A program made the translations under genes and the position numbers. A stretch of DNA of 64,000 nucleotides, from the NCBI RefSeq assembly GCF_038235435.1, contig NZ_CP151275.1:5022001-5086000 (forward strand). Direction: 5' to 3'. The notes beneath the pieces were generated by a model, which had not been told where the DNA came from, ran no database searches, and saw only the letters and a list, made by a program, of their open reading frames with translations. The DNA comes from Niveibacterium sp. SC-1 (lineage in GTDB: Bacteria > Pseudomonadota > Gammaproteobacteria > Burkholderiales > Rhodocyclaceae). This document shows positions 26,174 to 33,036 of this stretch, one piece after another (the stretch's first letter is position 1; each line of letters starts with the position of its first letter).

Positions 26174-26977
26174 ATGAAAAAGATGCACTGGGGCGCACTC
26201 GCCCTCGGTAGCACGCTGCTGGCCGCCTGTGGCGGTGGTGGCGGCGGTGACACCCCCGCCCCTGCCCCCACGCCCTCACCAACACCCACGCCGACCCCGG
26301 CACCGCTCACCTCGCCAGCGGAGGGCGCCTACGATGGCACCACGAGCAACGGCGGGAAGATCCAGGCCCTGGTCCTGGAAAATGGCGAAATGTGGACGAT
26401 CTACGGCGTCCAGTCCGGCGGCGCCTTCTACATTCTCGGCCTGCTCCAGGGCAACGTCAGCGCGAGCAATGGCAGCTTTGCCGGCACCCAGCTGATGGAC
26501 TTCGGCCACGACCCCGCCGACCCCACGACGACAGGCGGCACGTATGTGGCAGGGAGTTCGCTCTCGGGCACGCTGAGCTTCCAGCTCCAGGCCGCGACGC
26601 TCGCCTTCTCGGCGACGTCGACCCCTCCCGCGCAGTACGACTACAGCGCGCCAGCCAGCCTGAGCGCGATCACCGGCGCCTGGTCGCTCAGCGGCACCGA
26701 CGGCGGCACGTATGCCATTTCGGTACAGACGGACGGCGCCTTTAGCGGCACCAATGCCGGTTGCGTGTTCACCGGCGCGCTCACCCCGCGGAGCTCAGGC
26801 AAGAATGTGTTCGACATGAGCATCAGCTTCGGTGCTGCGCCCTGCGTGCTGGCCAACCAGACGAGCCGGGGCATCGCGATCAGCTATCCGATCCCCGCTA
26901 CCAGCAAACGGCAACTCACTGTCGCGGGCGTCAATAGCGCACGCAGCATGGGTCTGGTGGCCGCCGGCACGCGCTGA
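26174..26977 (+). CDS. Putative lipoprotein of unknown function
   Basis: 267-residue protein with a lipoprotein signal (LGSTLLAAC, lipobox LAAC at about residue 19), a glycine run, then a Pro/Thr linker (TPAPAPTPSPTPTPTPAP). The rest appears as two similar beta-rich modules: GAYDGTTSNGGKIQALVLEN and, after a second linker, GAWSLSGTDGGTYAISVQTD, which suggests an internal duplication. Beta-rich modules of this kind occur in many cell-surface lipoproteins; no function can be assigned. It has an upstream GGGAGAAGAG ribosome binding site and a strong terminator. Confidence 0.75.
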   Translation: MKKMHWGALALGSTLLAACGGGGGGDTPAPAPTPSPTPTPTPAPLTSPAEGAYDGTTSNGGKIQALVLENGEMWTIYGVQSGGAFYILGLLQGNVSASNGSFAGTQLMDFGHDPADPTTTGGTYVAGSSLSGTLSFQLQAATLAFSATSTPPAQYDYSAPASLSAITGAWSLSGTDGGTYAISVQTDGAFSGTNAGCVFTGALTPRSSGKNVFDMSISFGAAPCVLANQTSRGIAISYPIPATSKRQLTVAGVNSARSMGLVAAGTR

Positions 26978-26999
26978 TCCGGGCGACACCACAGACAGC

Positions 27000-27036
27000 A
27001 GAAGGCCACGCCCGCAGACGTGGCCTTCTTGCTTTT
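27000..27036. terminator. Bidirectional terminator
   Basis: 11-bp perfect stem AGAAGGCCACG / CGTGGCCTTCT with an 8-base loop, followed on the + strand by TGCTTTT. It lies between the lipoprotein gene and the convergent DUF4198 gene. Confidence 0.85.
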
Positions 27037-27052
27037 CGGGAAGCCCGTTGGC

Positions 27053-27901
27053 TTAGGGCTTCTGCACTTCCAGCGTCACCGCGTAACCGAGGCGGCGCAG
27101 CGGCTTGTCCAGCGTGCCGCGCTGAGCCGCCGCCCCTTCGTCCGGACGACCACTGCCGACACTGGCATTGAGCCAGTACATGCCCGGCTCGGGCCACTTG
27201 ACCGAGAACTTGCCCTCGGCGTCGGTGGTGAGCTTCATCTCGTTGAGCTTGTCGCGGTAGCGGATGCCACCGGGGATCACCGCCACTTCCAGGTTGGGCG
27301 CGGGCTTGCCGTCGATGAGGAACTGGAACTGCGCCGCTTCGCCGGCATACAGATCGTTCGGATGCGTGATCGGCAGCAGCTCCAGACCGGCGCCCGTCGG
27401 CTTGAGCGCGTCCTTGCTCGGCTTGCCCGCGGTGACGAAGACCTCCGTGCGGGTCTGCGAGCGGGAAACGCTCAGCTCTTCGGCGCCTTCCGGGATGTCC
27501 TTGGCGAGGCTTTCGGCCGTGCCGCGGATGCGCTTCTGCTCGCCCTTGAGCTTGAAGCTGGCGAACAGGCCGTCCATGGCCACGGCCAGACGGTAGGTGC
27601 CCGACTGCGCGAGCTTCACGTCGAAGCTGCTGCGGTAGCGGCCGGTGCTGCTGTTCTCGGGCTTGAGCGCCGTGCCGTCCGGCGCGGTGATCGCGAGGCC
27701 GTCCAGGCGCATCGCGTTGTGCTCGAAGTAGAACAGGTCATTGGAGACGGCCGCGTCCACCGTGACCCAGGGCTCGCTGCCCGACAGCACGGTGGCCGAA
27801 GGCAGCAGCCAGGAGCGGTGCGCCTGGGCACTGAAGGGTGCCAGGGCGGCGAGCGAAAGACCGAGCGCAATGGCGCTCTGACGCAGGAAGCGGATGTTCA
27901 T
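27053..27901 (-). CDS. Periplasmic DUF4198 family protein
   Basis: 282-residue exported protein with signal peptide (RQSAIALGLSLAALAPFSAQ, cleavage at AQA-H). DUF4198 signatures: the mature N-terminal HRSWLLPSATVLSG, SNDLFYFEHNAMRL, THPNDLYAGEAAQFQFLIDG, PAPNLEVAVIPGG, and FSVKWPEPGMYWLNAS. Members are found next to TonB receptors and metal-uptake genes and carry a conserved mature N-terminal histidine that may bind metal. The start at 27901 directly opens the signal peptide. It lies 14 bases after the DUF2271 gene and should be cotranscribed with it, behind a Fur-like palindrome. Confidence 0.85.
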   Translation of the reverse strand: MNIRFLRQSAIALGLSLAALAPFSAQAHRSWLLPSATVLSGSEPWVTVDAAVSNDLFYFEHNAMRLDGLAITAPDGTALKPENSSTGRYRSSFDVKLAQSGTYRLAVAMDGLFASFKLKGEQKRIRGTAESLAKDIPEGAEELSVSRSQTRTEVFVTAGKPSKDALKPTGAGLELLPITHPNDLYAGEAAQFQFLIDGKPAPNLEVAVIPGGIRYRDKLNEMKLTTDAEGKFSVKWPEPGMYWLNASVGSGRPDEGAAAQRGTLDKPLRRLGYAVTLEVQKP

Positions 27902-27915
27902 CGTAGGGCCTGCCT

Positions 27916-28431
27916 TCAGGGTTTGATGTCCAGCGCGATCGCGCCGAGTTCGTGTTCGCCCTTGGCCTTGAGGCTCTGGGCCGACTTGGGCGGCCACTGG
28001 AAGGGCACGCGCAGCAGTTCGCGCCCGCCGACTTCGCGGGCGGCTTCCACTACCAGCTCGTAGTCACCGGCCGGCAGCTTGTCGAAAGGGGCTTTGTCGC
28101 CGGCAAACGCCAGTTGCTGTACGCCCGGCGCGCGGGTCGCACCCGAAAGGCCGTCGACCGGCATGTCGAGCTCACGGCCGCTCTTGCGCCACCACTGGCG
28201 CATGTCCTTGAGCCACTTGGTGCCTTCCTTGTTCTTGAGCTTGAGGTCGTACCAGACGGCGAGGTTGGCGGCATGGCTCTGATCGCCCGCGCGCTCCAGC
28301 CAGACAGCCACGTAGGGGCGGTGGTATTCGGCCACGTCCAGGCGCGGTATTTCGAGCTTGAGCACGGCATCGGCGGCCATCGCCGGGCTGCCCAGCATGG
28401 CGCCCAGCGCGAAGCTGTATCGCAACTGCAT
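27916..28431 (-). CDS. Exported DUF2271 family protein
   Basis: 171-residue protein with a signal peptide (LRYSFALGAMLGSPAMAADA). DUF2271 features: RPYVAVWLERAGDQSHAANL, AVWYDLKLKNKEGTKWLKDM, QWWRKSGRELDMPVDGLSGA and TRAPG. Family members often sit with DUF4198 and PepSY-type genes in iron-regulated clusters, but their role is unknown. It is the first gene of a two-gene operon with DUF4198. The palindrome at 28533-28549, about 100 bases upstream, resembles a Fur box. Confidence 0.85.
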   Translation of the reverse strand: MQLRYSFALGAMLGSPAMAADAVLKLEIPRLDVAEYHRPYVAVWLERAGDQSHAANLAVWYDLKLKNKEGTKWLKDMRQWWRKSGRELDMPVDGLSGATRAPGVQQLAFAGDKAPFDKLPAGDYELVVEAAREVGGRELLRVPFQWPPKSAQSLKAKGEHELGAIALDIKP

Positions 28432-28532
28432 GAAGGATCCTCTGTGGGGAGTCGGAATTCTGCGAAAGGCCGCCGCTTGCGGGTCTGCGGACAGCAGAGG
28501 CGTCCTGTCTTATGCGTCCGATAATAGATTTA

Positions 28533-28549
28533 TTGCGAATCATTCGCAA
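28533..28549. promoter_or_regulatory. Fur-like perfect palindrome before DUF2271-DUF4198
   Basis: TTGCGAAT-C-ATTCGCAA, a perfect 8-1-8 inverted repeat in an AT-rich patch. It shares TGCGAATC with the Fur box at 22748-22766 and has the 7-1-7-like geometry of Fur sites. Fur control of the operon is inference. Confidence 0.6.
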
Positions 28550-28708
28550 ATGGACGGGGCGTAAGAACAGGTAAGGACGGATGCCGCCGCGGCGAAGAAG
28601 AAGAAAGATGGCGGCGACCGCCACGCGTTGGTGCTGCCGGTGATCGGCTTCGCTGCGCCACCGCGCGGCACCTCCGACGCGCGCCGCGCGCGATGGACAT
28701 TGCCCGGC

Positions 28709-29206
28709 TCAGGCGCGGGCGATGCCGATGGTCAGCCGGTTGCGCCCCTCGCTGCGCGCATGGTCGATGAACTTCGCCGCGCGACGCACGAGCATCAGCC
28801 CCAGACCGCCGGGGCTTGCGTCGGCGATCGAGGCAGGGCGAACCGGTTCGGTGGCGAGACGCGGGTCGAACGCGATGCCGTCATCCTCGAAACGAAGCGC
28901 CACCGTGTCCGCGTCAACCGTGACTGTCAGGTCGATGCAATGGACGGCACCATCGGTGAAGGCGTGGCGGATTGCGTTGACGAGGGTCTCTTCGAGGACC
29001 AACTCGACTTTGTAAAGCGCGCCCTCCCCAAGCTCGTACGGAGCGAGGTAGGCGTTCACGGCAAGCCGGGTGGGTTCGAGTACGTCCAGCGTGTTGGAAA
29101 GCGCCAGCTGCAAGGGCGCGACCTCCATGTCCGCACCGGCTGCCCCTGGGTCAGGCAAGCGCGAATCCACGTCCACCGCCTCGCCGTCGCGCGCCTGCCT
29201 CGCCAT
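28709..29206 (-). CDS. RsbW-like anti-sigma factor / serine kinase (HATPase)
   Basis: 165-residue GHKL ATPase. N box: VLEETLVNAIRHAF; G1 region: ALRFEDDGIAFDPR; G2 region: GGLGLMLVRRAAKFIDHA. Such RsbW/SpoIIAB-type proteins bind a sigma factor or other target and phosphorylate a STAS antagonist. It starts 6 bases after the STAS gene. No sigma-factor gene is adjacent, as is common in Gram-negative partner-switching systems where the output may be non-transcriptional. Confidence 0.88.
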   Translation of the reverse strand: MARQARDGEAVDVDSRLPDPGAAGADMEVAPLQLALSNTLDVLEPTRLAVNAYLAPYELGEGALYKVELVLEETLVNAIRHAFTDGAVHCIDLTVTVDADTVALRFEDDGIAFDPRLATEPVRPASIADASPGGLGLMLVRRAAKFIDHARSEGRNRLTIGIARA

Positions 29207-29212
29207 GCGGCC

Positions 29213-29554
29213 TCAGGTACCGAGTCGCGCGAGGGCGTCCTGCTCGGTCGCGACAACCGGAATGATCTGGTCGACGGCCGACTGGTCCAGCACGTTCTGC
29301 ACGAGCTCCTGCGCACCGAACAGGACCAGCTTCGCGTGCTTGGCGTTGAGCGCGCGAGCACTGGAGATGAGCAGCCGTATTCCCATGGAACCGAGGAAGT
29401 TCACGCCCGCGAGGTCGACGATCGTGTCGTGCCCGCCTGCAACGGCCGCCGCGGTGAAACGCACGCCGATCTGGTCCGCACCCGGGGCGTCCAGCCGCCC
29501 GTCCAGGCGGATGCAGGTCCGGTTCTCGTCAAGCTTGATCACTTGCATGTCCAT
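29213..29554 (-). CDS. STAS-domain anti-sigma factor antagonist
   Basis: 113-residue single STAS domain. The phosphorylatable serine is S56 in VNFLGSMGIRLLIS, at the usual position of the SpoIIAA/RsbV phosphoserine. Together with the adjacent RsbW-like kinase and RsbU-like phosphatase it makes a complete partner switch: kinase phosphorylates S56, phosphatase removes it, and the unphosphorylated form releases the kinase's target. Confidence 0.9.
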   Translation of the reverse strand: MDMQVIKLDENRTCIRLDGRLDAPGADQIGVRFTAAAVAGGHDTIVDLAGVNFLGSMGIRLLISSARALNAKHAKLVLFGAQELVQNVLDQSAVDQIIPVVATEQDALARLGT

Positions 29555-29680
29555 CTCGGCTTCCTCCCTGTTGGCGACACGCCGCGCCAGGTTCCGGCGG
29601 ATGCGGTGTGTTGCAGTTTCTTGAACGAGGACTCTACTTGGCCTGCGCGACGGCGACGTGACAAGCCGGGCGGGGCAGGC

Positions 29681-30934
29681 TCAGGCGTCAGGCGCACCGT
29701 CGCGCTTGACCAGCACGATCGTAACGTCGTCTTCCTGCACGGCACCGTCGGCGAATGCACGCACGGCGTGCATCAGTCGGGCGGAAGTGGTTTCGGGCGA
29801 TTCATGCCGGCATTCGTCCAGAATCTGCTCGACACGTTGAACGCCGAACGCGCGCCCTCCCCGGTCCTCGTATTCGAAGATGCCGTCCGAGAGCAGCGCG
29901 AGGATGTCGCCTGGCGCGAGCGCGATCTCCAGGGCGGAGACCCGGCCGGGCAGCGGCATCGCCCCCATCGGGAAACTGGTGGCCTTGTAGCGCAGGCAAC
30001 GCCTGCTTGCGGACTGGTAATGCAGGATCGGCCCCTGCCCGCCGCTGAGGAAGCGCACGCGGTGCTGGCGGGCATCGAGCAGACCGATGAACGCCGTGAC
30101 GAAATGGCCTGTGGGCAGGGTTTCGGCAAGCTGGTCGTTGACGTGCCGGAATGCGGTTTCCAGATCGGTTCCGAGGCGCAGTGCCATGCGCAGCATCGCG
30201 TGCATCTGCATGACCGACACGGCCGGCGCCACGCCGTGACCGGTGGCGTCGCCCAGCACGATCAGGAGGCCACGCTCGTCCAGCGCGAGATCGTAGGTGT
30301 CGCCGCCGGTCATCGACGCGGGCAGGAAGGTCGCGTGCATGTCGTAACCCGGCAGCGTCGGCATCACGGCAGGCAGGGTGCTCAATTGCAGCTCCCGCGC
30401 GAGCTCGATCTCGTGCCGCAGTTTTTCGCCTTCGATCAGATCGGCCGTCATCCGCACTCGGGTCAGCGCAACCGCACACTGCGCCGCAACCGCTTCGGCA
30501 AGGGCTTCGTCCTCGGGCCCGAAAACGCCGCTGCGCTTGTTGAGTACCTGCATCACGCCCACCAGCACACCGCGATGGTCGACCAGCGGCAGCGTCAGGG
30601 TGCAACGGGTATGGAAACCGGATTGCCGATCGACCGCGGCGTCGAAACGCGGGTCCGCGTAGCAGTCCGGCACGTTGATCAGGCGTCGATCCCGCGCGCA
30701 GGTGCCGACAAGGCCAACGCCCACCGGGAGACGCAGACGACCAAGATCGGTGGCGACCTCGACGAAGAGCTCCTCGGTCGCCGCGTCGTGCAGCCAGACC
30801 GAGCTTCGCTCCGCATCGAGCACCTGACACGCGGCCGCGGTGATCTCCGCAAGCAGGCTGTTCAGGTCGAAGGGCGCGGCCAGCGCGCGGGTGACCGCAA
30901 GCACGGCGCTCACTCCCGCCGCCGACAGGTGCAT
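29681..30934 (-). CDS. RsbU-like PP2C phosphatase with N-terminal GAF domain
   Basis: 417-residue protein. The GAF domain spans about residues 20-165 (LNSLLAEITAAACQVLDAER, VGLVGTCARDRRLINVPDCY, LPLVDHRGVLVGVMQVLNKR). A short helical linker (HEIELARELQLSTLPAVMPT) leads to a SpoIIE/PP2C domain with metal-binding aspartates in GGDTYD, GDATGHG, GDILALLSDG and EDDVTIVLV. It should dephosphorylate the neighbouring STAS protein in response to a GAF ligand. The ATG at 30934 was chosen because a TATATT -10 element at 30963-30968 would place the transcription start near 30956, leaving a 22-base leader; an upstream GTG at 30955 would be almost leaderless. Confidence 0.88.
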   Translation of the reverse strand: MHLSAAGVSAVLAVTRALAAPFDLNSLLAEITAAACQVLDAERSSVWLHDAATEELFVEVATDLGRLRLPVGVGLVGTCARDRRLINVPDCYADPRFDAAVDRQSGFHTRCTLTLPLVDHRGVLVGVMQVLNKRSGVFGPEDEALAEAVAAQCAVALTRVRMTADLIEGEKLRHEIELARELQLSTLPAVMPTLPGYDMHATFLPASMTGGDTYDLALDERGLLIVLGDATGHGVAPAVSVMQMHAMLRMALRLGTDLETAFRHVNDQLAETLPTGHFVTAFIGLLDARQHRVRFLSGGQGPILHYQSASRRCLRYKATSFPMGAMPLPGRVSALEIALAPGDILALLSDGIFEYEDRGGRAFGVQRVEQILDECRHESPETTSARLMHAVRAFADGAVQEDDVTIVLVKRDGAPDA

Positions 30935-31248
30935 TCCGGGCTTCGTCTCGTCCACGCGGACGAATATATAGCAGCCACCTGCCCGGCGGGTCTGCCCGAT
31001 CGGAACGTGGCAGTGCTTGTGCCGAAACCGCGACTGGCGGGAATCCGGACAGAACGCCCGGCTTGATCGGAGTCGGGTGGGCGGGCCGGCGCGCATGCGG
31101 CGGGACGCCGGAATCGTCGATAGCCAGACGGCGCGCCCGCGAGGCTTTCTGCAGGAGGACGCCTTGAAGGGAAAAGTAGTGGGCCCGCGCCGCGGGCGCC
31201 GCCGCATTAGTGCCCGCGCGGATGTGACTTTTTGCCAGCGATCGCGAG
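30935..31248. other. Intergenic region
   Basis: About 315 bases without a supported gene. It holds the AT-rich -10 candidate of the leftward phosphatase gene (30963-30968, minus strand) and otherwise GC-rich sequence with no clear site. Confidence 0.4.
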
Positions 31249-31278
31249 AAACGAAACGGGGCCATCGCCGTGGCCCCG
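31249..31278 (-). terminator. Terminator of the cyclase-lipoxygenase operon
   Basis: On the minus strand, stem CGGGGCCA / TGGCCCCG with a 6-base loop followed by TTTCGTTTCTC. It lies 25 bases after the lipoxygenase stop and forms the left edge of the 21-kb island. Confidence 0.8.
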
Positions 31279-31302
31279 GACTGTTTCAGGAAGGAGCGGG
31301 AT

Positions 31303-33036
31303 TCAGTACTGGATGCTGCTGGCGATATCGTCCAGCGGCACGAAGCAGTGGTCCGGCCGGTTGCGGGCGAAGTCCTGGTCGAGTTGCCTGAGCGCGGCAT
31401 GGAACTGCTCGACCAGGGCCCGCAATTCCGGCGTCTCGAAGGCGTAGTTCTTGTTCGGGTCACCCTTGGGGTCGACCCCGATCCCGGTGAGCTGCAGCGA
31501 GTTGTGCGGCACGTAGAACAGCAGGTCGGCCCAGTGCGCACTCATGGGGTCCGCGGGCCAGCAGAGCGGGATGTTGCCGGCCCATTTCTCCGCCATCTTT
31601 TCGAACCACTCGGTCCAGCTCAGGCTGGCGTTGTCGACCTCGACCGGTGCGAGCTTGTAGTCCTTTTTCAGTGGCGGCTTCACCCGCAGGATGAACGGGA
31701 CCGGGCGGGCTGGGACGACGATTTTCCCCTGTGCGTCGCGCTTGCCGTCCACCATTTCGTGCAGGGTCTGGTGGTCGGCCGAGTGGCGCACCGAGGCGTT
31801 CCAGATGAAGTGCGCCAGCACATTGGCGAGCAAGTCCTTGTCGTATGTCTTGCCGTCGGTGCCCACCAACGCGTCGCGCGAAGGGAAGCCGCGAACCCAG
31901 ACTGCGATGTGCTCGGCCCAGTATCCGATCTCGCGCCAGTCGGCCTCCTCCATGTGCTCGACCACGCCGCGCACGAACTGCTGCACGGGCGCGAAGTAGG
32001 CGTTGAGGAAGACGCCGTAGCGCGAGGGAATATCGGGCGGGATCGGGTCGTAGCTGAAGGGCGGATAGGAGCTGTTGGGTTCGTCGAAATAGGCGTCCCG
32101 GTACGGCTCGTCCAGGGCGCCTTTCGCGGCGTAGTAGGTGGAGCCGTACCAGCCGAAGGGCAGCAGGCGGCGTACCTCCTCGCCCTTGGCCACGAAGGGG
32201 CTCCACGGATACCAGGTGTCGCGGTTGATCAGCGAGCGCTGTCCTTCGAGCACCGTGTTGTTGACGCACAGCGACAGCCACAAGTGGGGCTGCAGCAGAC
32301 GCAAGACGAGATTCGAGCAGGGCAGCGCGGTCTTGGTGATGGCGTTGATCGCGTCGGGGGGAAAGTGAACCTCGGTGTGGTCGATGAGGTTGATGCGGTG
32401 GATCGCGCCCTGCAGGACGAAGTAGCGCGCCACGCGCCAGGCTTCACTATCGTCCGGCGTGAAGATTTCCGAATCGACGAAGTGATCCTTGTCCCATACC
32501 TGCAGCTTCAGCGCGACGACCTGGTAGTGGAAGCCGGTGTCATTGCGCGGGCGCCGGATCAGCGCGATCGAGGCCGCCACCGCCTCGCCCGGCCAGGGCT
32601 TCCGCACCACGCGCATGCAGGTGTATTCGGACTTCCAGTACTGCCACCTGTCGCCCGGCTCGATGTAGTCGCGGAAGGTCTCTTCGTCGCGCGGATCGAG
32701 CGGCGCCAGAAACTTGCTGTAGAGCCCTTCGCACAGCAGGGTGGTGAAGTCCGCGTCGGTGATCGGCGCGTAGTCCGCGGCATTGGTGACGGCGCTCATT
32801 ACGGAGCGCATCGCGGCCTCGCCACCGAACTCGGCGACCTTCTCGAGATAGTAGTCGCCCACGTAGGTCTGCCAGTCGGCCCACTCTTCCTTGGGGATGT
32901 TGTAGATGCCCGGCGCCTGGCCGAAGGGGTGATCACGGCTCGGTTGTGGCCAGGGGCCTTCATGACCGTAGAGGAATGCGTCGATGGGCAGATCGGGAAA
33001 GGGCGCGTCGCGATTGATGGGCCGCGGGGGTGTCAT
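31303..33036 (-). CDS. Lipoxygenase-family protein
   Basis: 577-residue catalytic-domain-only protein, with no N-terminal PLAT/C2 domain and no signal peptide. Lipoxygenases add oxygen to polyunsaturated fatty acids using iron or manganese. The metal-site region reads H220-TEV-H224, then exactly 17 residues to N242 and 8 to H251 (LRLLQPHLWL), the spacing of the family's His box; the H-x3-H form is that of fungal Mn-lipoxygenases rather than the H-x4-H of plant enzymes. The second ligand helix is SVRHSADH (H418, H422). The C-terminus is SSIQY, lacking the usual terminal Ile/Val ligand. Its ATG overlaps the stop of the cyclase gene, so the pair is translationally coupled. Confidence 0.7.
   Translation of the reverse strand: MTPPRPINRDAPFPDLPIDAFLYGHEGPWPQPSRDHPFGQAPGIYNIPKEEWADWQTYVGDYYLEKVAEFGGEAAMRSVMSAVTNAADYAPITDADFTTLLCEGLYSKFLAPLDPRDEETFRDYIEPGDRWQYWKSEYTCMRVVRKPWPGEAVAASIALIRRPRNDTGFHYQVVALKLQVWDKDHFVDSEIFTPDDSEAWRVARYFVLQGAIHRINLIDHTEVHFPPDAINAITKTALPCSNLVLRLLQPHLWLSLCVNNTVLEGQRSLINRDTWYPWSPFVAKGEEVRRLLPFGWYGSTYYAAKGALDEPYRDAYFDEPNSSYPPFSYDPIPPDIPSRYGVFLNAYFAPVQQFVRGVVEHMEEADWREIGYWAEHIAVWVRGFPSRDALVGTDGKTYDKDLLANVLAHFIWNASVRHSADHQTLHEMVDGKRDAQGKIVVPARPVPFILRVKPPLKKDYKLAPVEVDNASLSWTEWFEKMAEKWAGNIPLCWPADPMSAHWADLLFYVPHNSLQLTGIGVDPKGDPNKNYAFETPELRALVEQFHAALRQLDQDFARNRPDHCFVPLDDIASSIQY

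Noticed and set aside
28432..28708. Small rightward open frames near the Fur-like palindrome
   Set aside because: No ribosome binding site or family resemblance; they overlap the regulatory region.
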